A stretch of 64,000 nucleotides of DNA from NCBI GenBank assembly GCA_002841395.1, contig PGZM01000001.1, forward strand, positions 124,001 through 188,000, written 5' to 3'. Below are positions 58,305-64,000 of the stretch, piece after piece. Numbering within the stretch: position 1 is the stretch's first letter; every line of letters starts with the position of its first letter. The notes under the pieces were generated by a model, which worked only from the letters and a program-made list of their open reading frames with translations, had not been told where the DNA came from and made no database searches. The translations under genes and the position numbers were made by a program. Source of the stretch: Firmicutes bacterium HGW-Firmicutes-9 (GTDB lineage Bacteria > Bacillota > Clostridia > Christensenellales > CAG-138).

Positions 58305-60097
58305 GCCTGACCCTCCTCGTTGATCGGGATTGCGATCTCGTCCGGCAGTGCGACTTCGTCGATCGGCAGCACGATGGTGATCGAAAGCCCGCCGCCGAGC
58401 GTATTGTCCACCACAAATTCGCAGCGGTCGTTGAAATGCAGCTGGAGTCTTCTGGCGACATTGCGCACGCCAATATTTTTATACCCGATAGAATCATTGC
58501 ACAACAGCCGCTTGAATTGATACAGCTCGTCCGGCGTCATGCCGCGCCCGTTGTCGCTGACGGTGATGTAGACGCGATTGCCCGCGCGGACGGCGTTGAC
58601 GCGGAGGATGCCCGGCCGACCGGAATGATGGATGCCGTGGTCGATGGCGTTTTCGATCAAGGGCTGCAAAATCAGCTTTGGCACTTTGAAAGTTTCGAGC
58701 GAAGGATCAAAGTTTAGTGTAAATTCCAGCTTGTCTTCCAGCCGGAATTTCTGGATGAGCAGATAATCCCGAACGTGTCTGCATTCCTCCGCGAGGGACA
58801 CCATTGAGGTGGCGGTGTCCATGCTGTATTGCATGAGCTTGCCGAGCGCGACCACGATCGCGCTGACTTCCATCTCGTCGCGGTCGATCAGCATCCAGTT
58901 GATCGTGTCCAGCGTGTTGTAGAGAAAATGCGGATTGATCTGCGCCTGCAGCGCCTCGATTTCTGCGGTTTTCTGCGCAATCTTCTCCTGATAGACCTGA
59001 TTGACGAGGATGTGGATGCGGTTGACCATGTAGTTGAAGGTTTCGGTCAGCTCGCCGATCTCGTCCTTTCGGTCGTTCTCCAGTTGCAGCTCAAAGTTCT
59101 TGTCCTGCACCTGCTTCATGCCGGTTTTGAGCCGCGCGAGCGGCTTTGTGATCGCGAGCGCCTGAATCATTAGAAATACCGACGCAAGCACAATCGATAC
59201 CGCGACCAGTACTACGGTGTATTGCTTGAGTGAGCTCGCCTCGGGAAACAGCTTGTTGTCGGGGATCATCGTAAACGTGACCCAGCCCGTGAGGCCGTTA
59301 TACTGCGAGCAGACATAGTACGTCGTGCCGTCCAGCTCGATGTTGGACTTCCGTTCGCCTGCTTTGTATCGAAGCAGGATCGCTTCGCGCCAGTCCTCGC
59401 GTACGGCGTTGTCGCCGCAGATGACCGCGCCTTCGCGATCCGTGATAAACGTGGTCTGATAGCCCAGTATTTTTTGCTTGGTCAGGATATAACTGCCGAA
59501 GGTGCGCGGGTTGACCTCCGCCACCACGAGTCCGAAGGTCTGTTCGTTTTCATCTCGCAACCCTATGTAAATCAAAAGTCCGTCCGCGGGATTCAATTCG
59601 CGATCGTACAATCCTGTGGTCAGGTTCGACCAGATCGCCTTGCCGGGGTATCGATCCGCACGCTCATACAGCATCGTGAGAATATCAGGATCGAGCGCGG
59701 CGTTTTCCGTGCGGCTTGTGTAGATGATTTGTTCGCCGAGTAGAATATTGACGGCGCTGATCTCGCCGAACGGGCCGAACAAGTTCTGGCAAAGCTGCGC
59801 TAGCTCCGCTGTGCCCACTAGAACCGGCGCTTCCGCCTCGCGCAGGTTTGCGAGCTGCTGCGCCTCGGCGCTGCCCGCGACGGTCTGCATCAGACTGTCG
59901 ATCTGGCGCACCTTGACGTTAAGGCTGACGTCCACGCGGTTGATCGTATCGGACAAGACGCGTTTCTCGCTCTGCCGAACGACGTTGTCTGCTTTTTGAT
60001 AAGATAGCACGCCGATCACAACACCAAGCAGCGCGAGCGGAATCGCGCCCATGATGAGCAGTTTCTTCCAGAATGAGATGTTGCGAAAAAAGTGCAT
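58301..60097 (-). CDS. YesM-type membrane sensor histidine kinase
   Basis: A 598-residue kinase. It has a membrane helix near residues 11-30, a large extracellular sensor (to about 280), a second helix (YTVVLVAVSIVLASVFLMIQ), a HAMP linker, and a His-kinase domain with AQINPHFLYNTLDTINW, PKLILQPLIENAIDHGI and VSDNGRGM. Start follows GGAG with 8-base spacing. The extracellular domain probably senses a sugar or a binding protein. Confidence 0.92.
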   Translation of the reverse strand: MHFFRNISFWKKLLIMGAIPLALLGVVIGVLSYQKADNVVRQSEKRVLSDTINRVDVSLNVKVRQIDSLMQTVAGSAEAQQLANLREAEAPVLVGTAELAQLCQNLFGPFGEISAVNILLGEQIIYTSRTENAALDPDILTMLYERADRYPGKAIWSNLTTGLYDRELNPADGLLIYIGLRDENEQTFGLVVAEVNPRTFGSYILTKQKILGYQTTFITDREGAVICGDNAVREDWREAILLRYKAGERKSNIELDGTTYYVCSQYNGLTGWVTFTMIPDNKLFPEASSLKQYTVVLVAVSIVLASVFLMIQALAITKPLARLKTGMKQVQDKNFELQLENDRKDEIGELTETFNYMVNRIHILVNQVYQEKIAQKTAEIEALQAQINPHFLYNTLDTINWMLIDRDEMEVSAIVVALGKLMQYSMDTATSMVSLAEECRHVRDYLLIQKFRLEDKLEFTLNFDPSLETFKVPKLILQPLIENAIDHGIHHSGRPGILRVNAVRAGNRVYITVSDNGRGMTPDELYQFKRLLCNDSIGYKNIGVRNVARRLQLHFNDRCEFVVDNTLGGGLSITIVLPIDEVALPDEIAIPINEEGQA

Positions 60098-60238
60098 CTG
60101 CTTCTCCGATCTTGTGGTCGAACAGTTGCATTGTATCGAATGAAGCGGGGGATTTCAAACAATTCTGAAAAAGATTAAACATTTACCATGCACGTTTCGG
60201 GAAGCATCTGACTGACAAACCATACAAAAACATAGAAA

Positions 60239-60274
60239 AAGCCCTCCGGCGGAGCAATTCCGTGGGAGGGTTTG
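60239..60274 (-). terminator. Terminator of the sugar ABC ATPase gene
   Basis: On the minus strand AAACCCTCC pairs with GGAGGGCTT (one wobble) enclosing a smaller CGGA/TCCG hairpin, followed by TTTTTC at 60235-60239. Confidence 0.7.
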
Positions 60275-60344
60275 TTTTTGCAATTCAGGTTATTTAACGT
60301 TTCAATTGGTATTTCATCAGTTCTCGCATATATAATATGAAAAT

Positions 60345-61838
60345 TTACTGCTCCTGACTGGTGGAAAGTTGAATGATCTTCTCCACGGTGATGTCCTTTG
60401 TCGGGACATTGCAAACGCAGGTGCGGTTTGCGAGCACCGCGACGCGGTCGCATACGCCAAGGATTTCCTCAATGTCGGACGAGATGAAGATGATGCCGAC
60501 CTTTTTCTTGATGAGGTCGTTGATGGAGTTGTAGATGTCGATCTTGCTTGCGATATCCAGACCGCGGGTCGGTTCATCGAGGATGAAAATCTTCGCGCGG
60601 CTCATGATCCATTTGGCGAAGATCGCCTTCTGCTGGTTGCCGCCGGTGTACTCCATGATGCTGCTGTGCAGCGTATGCGGAATATTCAGCTTTTCAACAT
60701 AGTCCGCGACGACCTGCTCGAGATACGTCGTGTTGATCAGGCTAAAGCTGGAAAACCGCTTGAGCGACGACACCGCAACGTTGTTGCTGACATCCAGATA
60801 GCCAAAGATGGAGTCAGTCAGTCTGTTTTCCGGGATCAGCGCGACGCCGTTGCAGATCGCCTTATACGGGCTGTCGAGCTTGATCGGCGTGTCGTTGAGG
60901 AAAACTTCGCCTTCTACGCCGTCGACTGCGCCGAAGAGGCAGTTTGCCAGCAGCGTTCTGCCGGAGCCAGCAAGACCGGTGATGCCGAGGATTTCGCCTT
61001 CGTGCAGATCGAGATTGATGTTTCGCAGCTTATCGGCAAAGGCGAGATTTCGCACGCTCAAAATCGTCTTGCCCTGCTCGATCATGATCTTGGGATAGCG
61101 GTTCTTGACGTAATGCCCGCTGAGCATCTTGATGATCTCTTCCTCGGGGCATTCAGAGACGATCCGCGTGCCGATGATGCTGCCGTTTTTGATGACCGTC
61201 ACACGATCGCCGATCAGCGAAACGTCCTCAAGACAGTGCGTGATGTAAAACACGCCGGAACCCTTTGCGCGAATCTTGCTGACGATGCGATAGAGCAAAT
61301 TCCGCTCGCTCTGCGTGAGCGCGGAGGAGGGTTCGTCGAGGATGACAATGCTCGCCTCGGAGATATACGCGCGGCAGAATTCAATAATCTGGCGCTGCGC
61401 AAAGCCGAGCGTCTCGACCCGGTCAAACACAGACACAGGAAGACCGAGCTCGTCGATCAACTGCTGGCACATGTAGTTGAGCTTGTCGTAATCGATGCTT
61501 TTGAGGAATCTATTTTTATAAGGAAGCTTGTTGAAAAAGAGGTTTTCCGCGACTGAGAGCTGCATCAGCATCGTCGCGTCCTGACGGATGTAGATCACGT
61601 CGTCAAACATTTCGCCGGAGACCATGCGGCTGCGCACAAGCTTGTTTTTGATGAAAATGGAGCCGGAATCCGGGGTAACGAGGCCGCTGATCACCTGCAT
61701 CAGCACACTTTTGCCCGCGCCGTTCTCACCCATGATGACGTGAATCTCATGCTCGAAAAGATCGATATTGATATGACTCAGCTGAAAGCTGTCCAATTGC
61801 AAGTTGACATTCTCAAGCCTGAGAAGTTCAGATGACAT
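60345..61838 (-). CDS. Sugar ABC ATP-binding protein, RbsA/XylG-like
   Basis: A 497-residue tandem ATPase. N-half: MGENGAGKSVLMQVISG, IVILDEPSSALTQSE; C-half: GLAGSGRTLLANCLFG, YTGGNQQKAIFAKWIM (signature with Y in place of L-S), IFILDEPTRGLDIASKIDIY. No permease gene is visible next to it: the DeoR gene lies upstream, and a divergent binding-protein gene lies beyond that. It probably pairs with permeases encoded beyond the window edge downstream of the binding protein. Confidence 0.9.
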   Translation of the reverse strand: MSSELLRLENVNLQLDSFQLSHINIDLFEHEIHVIMGENGAGKSVLMQVISGLVTPDSGSIFIKNKLVRSRMVSGEMFDDVIYIRQDATMLMQLSVAENLFFNKLPYKNRFLKSIDYDKLNYMCQQLIDELGLPVSVFDRVETLGFAQRQIIEFCRAYISEASIVILDEPSSALTQSERNLLYRIVSKIRAKGSGVFYITHCLEDVSLIGDRVTVIKNGSIIGTRIVSECPEEEIIKMLSGHYVKNRYPKIMIEQGKTILSVRNLAFADKLRNINLDLHEGEILGITGLAGSGRTLLANCLFGAVDGVEGEVFLNDTPIKLDSPYKAICNGVALIPENRLTDSIFGYLDVSNNVAVSSLKRFSSFSLINTTYLEQVVADYVEKLNIPHTLHSSIMEYTGGNQQKAIFAKWIMSRAKIFILDEPTRGLDIASKIDIYNSINDLIKKKVGIIFISSDIEEILGVCDRVAVLANRTCVCNVPTKDITVEKIIQLSTSQEQ

Positions 61839-61873
61839 GCTTGCACATCCTTTCGGGGGACTCTTGCGGGCTA

Positions 61874-62647
61874 TTATTCCTCGTAGATATTGACGGAAGT
61901 GTAGAGTTGAATATTGAGGTCGAACAGATAATCTTTATACGCATCGTTGAGCGTGGAGTTTGTGATGATCTTGTCGGCGATGTCGAGGTCGCCCACGCGA
62001 TAGAACGACTTTGCGCCGAAGTGGTCGGCAAGGCACACGACCGAGACGGTCTGCGCCATCTTGCAAGCCTGTTGAATCAGCGAGGCTTTGCTGATGCTGG
62101 AGACGGTGACGCCCGTCTTTTTACTGATACCCTCCACCTCGACGATCAGGTGGTTGAGGGAGAAGTTTTGCATGTTGTTGATTGCGAGCTGTCCGTAGAC
62201 CGCGCAGTCATCAAGGTCTCCGCCGAGTAGAATGAGTTTGTTGCTGGGCGAAGCGGAGAACTCCAGCGCGATGCGCAGATCGTTGGTTAAAACCGTTAGG
62301 TTTTTCTTTCTGGTGAGCAGACGCGCGGCCTTTTGATTGGTCGGGCCGTCCGTCAGCATGATGATGTCGTTGTCGGAGACAAGGTGGAAGATCGTATCCG
62401 CAATCTCCGTCATCTGGTGCGCGTGGTCGGCCGAGGGCTCCTCCAGCAGGATGGGCTCGTCGAGTTCGGCATTGAGTACCGCACCGCCATGCGCGCGCTT
62501 GAGAAACCCTTCACTTTCGAGTTTTTCCAGGTCGCGTCGGATCGTAACTTCGGTCACGTTTAATAAGCTGCTCAGTTTTGCAACCGATACATGCTTGTCT
62601 TTGGTTAGATAATCTTTGATGATTTTGATGCGTTCGATAGCAAACAT
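61874..62647 (-). CDS. DeoR-family transcriptional regulator
   Basis: A 257-residue DeoR-type regulator with HTH VSVAKLSSLLNVTEVTIRRDLEKLE near residues 20-44 and LKRAHGGAVL, followed by the sugar-phosphate sensor (DNDIIMLTDGPTNQKAARLL, KNLTVLTNDLRIALEF, LLGGDLDD). ATG at 62647 gives the usual MFAIERIK start, with a weak ribosome site. The open frame extends 65 codons upstream but that part lacks coding character. It is divergent from the ChvE-like gene and presumably regulates it. Confidence 0.88.
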   Translation of the reverse strand: MFAIERIKIIKDYLTKDKHVSVAKLSSLLNVTEVTIRRDLEKLESEGFLKRAHGGAVLNAELDEPILLEEPSADHAHQMTEIADTIFHLVSDNDIIMLTDGPTNQKAARLLTRKKNLTVLTNDLRIALEFSASPSNKLILLGGDLDDCAVYGQLAINNMQNFSLNHLIVEVEGISKKTGVTVSSISKASLIQQACKMAQTVSVVCLADHFGAKSFYRVGDLDIADKIITNSTLNDAYKDYLFDLNIQLYTSVNIYEE

Positions 62648-62687
62648 GACGTTGTAAACGACCTTTGCAATTTTTACGGCTTCCTTA

Positions 62688-62716
62688 ATACTACATGAAA
62701 ATGCGCAAATGTTCAA
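62688..62716 (-). promoter_or_regulatory. Promoter of the deoR gene
   Basis: Minus strand TTGAAC (62711-62716), 17-base spacer, TAGTAT (62688-62693). Confidence 0.65.
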
Positions 62717-62774
62717 TATCTGAAAGAAAAAGATAAGTACAGAAACGAAACCATACGCGCTCAAAAAGAAGCTG

Positions 62775-62803
62775 TTGACAAGCGAAAAAGAGGGTGATAA
62801 AAT
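62775..62803 (+). promoter_or_regulatory. Promoter of the ChvE-like sugar-binding gene
   Basis: TTGACA (62775-62780), 17-base spacer, TAAAAT (62798-62803). Near-consensus sigma-A promoter. Confidence 0.8.
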
Positions 62804-63026
62804 ACAAAACACACAGAAAAGAAACAAAAAGAACATATTCAAACGAATCAGAACATTTTATTCAGACACGTTCGATCAGGACGGTCAAATCCGCAACTCC
62901 GGCAATCAAACCACAGAAGCATTCAAAAAACAAAACAACCCGAACGAAAAAATCATACGCGAAAGTATCATATAAAGTGGAAATCCAAACTGTTTTTTAG
63001 ACCCTTTTCTTATATGAAATCAAAAT

Positions 63027-63050
63027 TTGCTGCGGTATCAGCCGCAGCAA
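63027..63050 (+). promoter_or_regulatory. Leader hairpin TTGCTGCGG / CCGCAGCAA
   Basis: Perfect 9-bp stem with TATCAG loop, 25 bases before the start codon. Either an operator or an mRNA element; no match to a riboswitch I know. Confidence 0.5.
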
Positions 63051-63075
63051 TGTAAAAAACAAAAGGAGTGGAATC

Positions 63076-64000
63076 AATGAAAAAAGTATTCATGTGCGTT
63101 TTGGCGCTGGTGATGGGCCTGGCAATGTTCGCTTGCGCCGCAACCCCCGCGCCCGCGGCTGAGCCCGCAGCGCCCGCAGCACCCGAAGCTGCGGCCACAG
63201 AAGCAGCGGAAACCATGACGGCCGGCGGATACATCGGTATTTCGATGCCGACGCAGTCGAGCGAACGCTGGATCAAAGACGGCAACACGATGAAAGAGAT
63301 TCTGGAAGCCAAGGGTTACACCGTTGACCTGCAGTACGCGGAAGACGATATCCCCACCCAGAAAGCCCAGATCGAAAACATGATCACCAAGGGCGCGCAG
63401 GTCCTGATCATCGCGGCGGTTGACGGCTCCACGCTCTCCGCAACGCTCGACCAGGCTGGCAAAGACGGCGTGAAGATCATCTCCTACGATCGTCTGCTCG
63501 TCGACACCGAAGCCGTTTCCTACTATGCAACGTTCGATAACCGTGGCGTGGGCCGCCTCCAGGCGCAGTCCCTCGTCGATGGCCTCAAGGCGCTCAAGGG
63601 CGAAGGTCCGTACAATGTTGAGCTCTTTGCCGGTTCTCCCGACGACACGAACAGCTTCTACTTCTACTCTGGCGCGATGGACGTTCTCCAGCCGCTGATC
63701 GATGCAGGCACGATCGTCGTTGTCTCCGGTCAGACCGCGCAGGCGGACATCGGAACCCTCCGTTGGGACGGCGCAGTTGCGCAGGCCCGTATGGATGCGC
63801 TCCTCGTTGCCAACTACACCTCCGTGCAGCTCGACGGCGTCCTCTCGCCCTATGACGGACTGTCCCGCGGCATCATCTCCGCGCTGACCTCGTTCGGCTA
63901 TGAACCCGGCACGGATAACTGGCCCGTCGTGACCGGTCAGGATGCAGAAGCTGCCTCCATCAAGCTCATCATCGCTGGACAGCAGTACTCGACCATCCTC
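63076..64000 (+). CDS. chvE: ChvE/MglB-type sugar-binding lipoprotein (3' truncated)
   Basis: At least 308 residues, running off the window. Basic start MKKVFM, hydrophobic segment and lipobox AMFAC ending at Cys20, an Ala/Pro/Glu linker, then a sugar-binding domain of the ChvE/multiple-monosaccharide class: [57 protein letters not shown] and [23 protein letters not shown] at 63076 follows AAAGGAG with 8-base spacing. It likely takes xylose, arabinose or similar sugars and works with the ATPase at 60345-61838. Confidence 0.92.

Larger units (their letters stand above)
62648..63075. promoter_or_regulatory. 428-base divergent control region, no gene
   Basis: A-rich spacer between the deoR gene and the sugar-binding gene with two opposed promoters, a leader of about 265 bases before the plus-strand gene and one strong hairpin. 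Small open frames here are A-rich and lack ribosome sites. Confidence 0.7.

Noticed and set aside
62775-63000. Small A-rich open frames upstream of the ChvE-like gene
   Set aside because: They start at the promoter -10 region, lack ribosome sites and have poly-Lys/Asn composition typical of AT-rich leaders.
1-64000. CRISPR arrays, tRNA/rRNA genes, insertion sequences or prophage
   Set aside because: No regularly spaced repeats, no tRNA-like cloverleaf ends, and no transposase, integrase or phage-like proteins were found on either strand.

Overview
The window looks like a chromosomal stretch from an anaerobic, Gram-positive-type bacterium. A fairly GC-rich member of the Clostridia is my best guess. 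The reasons are the ABC lipoproteins with a lipobox followed by Ala/Pro/Glu-rich linkers, the SorC, RpiR, LacI and DeoR sugar regulators, a YesM/YesN-type two-component pair, an OpuC-type osmolyte importer, strong AGGAGG ribosome sites, sigma-A-like promoters in AT-rich gaps and an ETF-linked oxidase. I see no tRNA, rRNA, CRISPR array, transposase or integrase. The content is almost entirely carbohydrate catabolism plus one arsenic operon.

Layout. (1) 1-8352: an alpha-glucoside operon with a MalEFG-like ABC importer, LacI regulator, GH31 glycosidase, a nucleotidyltransferase-fold protein and a GH13 alpha-glucosidase. (2) 8447-19823: a divergent aldo/keto reductase and a ribose-type ABC importer, followed by an L-ribulose-5-P 4-epimerase-like protein, UlaE-like 3-epimerase, AllA-like cupin, L-xylulose-type FGGY kinase and a SorC regulator. 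Together they make a complete route from L-xylulose to D-xylulose-5-P. (3) 19864-32433: a bacterial microcompartment (BMC) locus under its own divergent SorC regulator: pentulose-P 3-epimerase, three SDR dehydrogenases, three BMC-H, one BMC-T and three BMC-P shell proteins, two DeoC-family aldolases, PduL, CoA-acylating aldehyde dehydrogenase, a PduS/RnfC-type flavo-iron-sulfur protein and a flavoprotein-like protein. There is no B12 diol dehydratase, ethanolamine lyase or glycyl-radical enzyme. DeoC is the signature enzyme, and acetaldehyde is presumably the aldehyde handled. (4) 32479-33240: a TPR protein. (5) 33403-39885: an arsenic operon with ArsR, ArsP-type permease, ferredoxin, thioredoxin, CcdA, a small thioredoxin-like protein, Acr3 and CoA-disulfide reductase-rhodanese; two genes carry apparent one-base frameshifts. 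(6) 39911-48070: an RpiR regulator divergent from an operon of FAD-linked oxidase, MFS transporter, EtfB, EtfA, KduD-like SDR and FGGY kinase. (7) 48178-52501: OpuC-type importer and a fumarate-reductase-like flavoprotein. (8) 52537-57310 (minus): a BmpA/NupOPQ-type nucleoside importer. (9) 57543-60097 (minus): YesN/YesM pair. (10) 60274-64000: a sugar ABC ATPase and DeoR regulator, divergent from a ChvE-like sugar-binding lipoprotein cut by the window edge.

How they work together. The cell appears to import several sugars, nucleosides and possibly sugar acids, funnel pentoses through phosphorylation and epimerisation to D-xylulose-5-P, and confine an aldehyde-releasing aldolase pathway inside a protein shell, where AldH plus PduL yield acyl-CoA and acyl-phosphate. 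The PduS/PduT-like pair could re-oxidise NADH across the shell. A second dehydrogenation module uses ETF as electron carrier.

Notable oddities: three genes (rpe-like, FAD oxidase, MFS) have their last 20-36 bases repeated 47-50 bases downstream, and the coding potential of the tail is preserved; two adjacent frameshifts lie in the arsenic operon; one DeoC paralogue is divergent; and palindromes crowd the 9468-9792 divergent control region.
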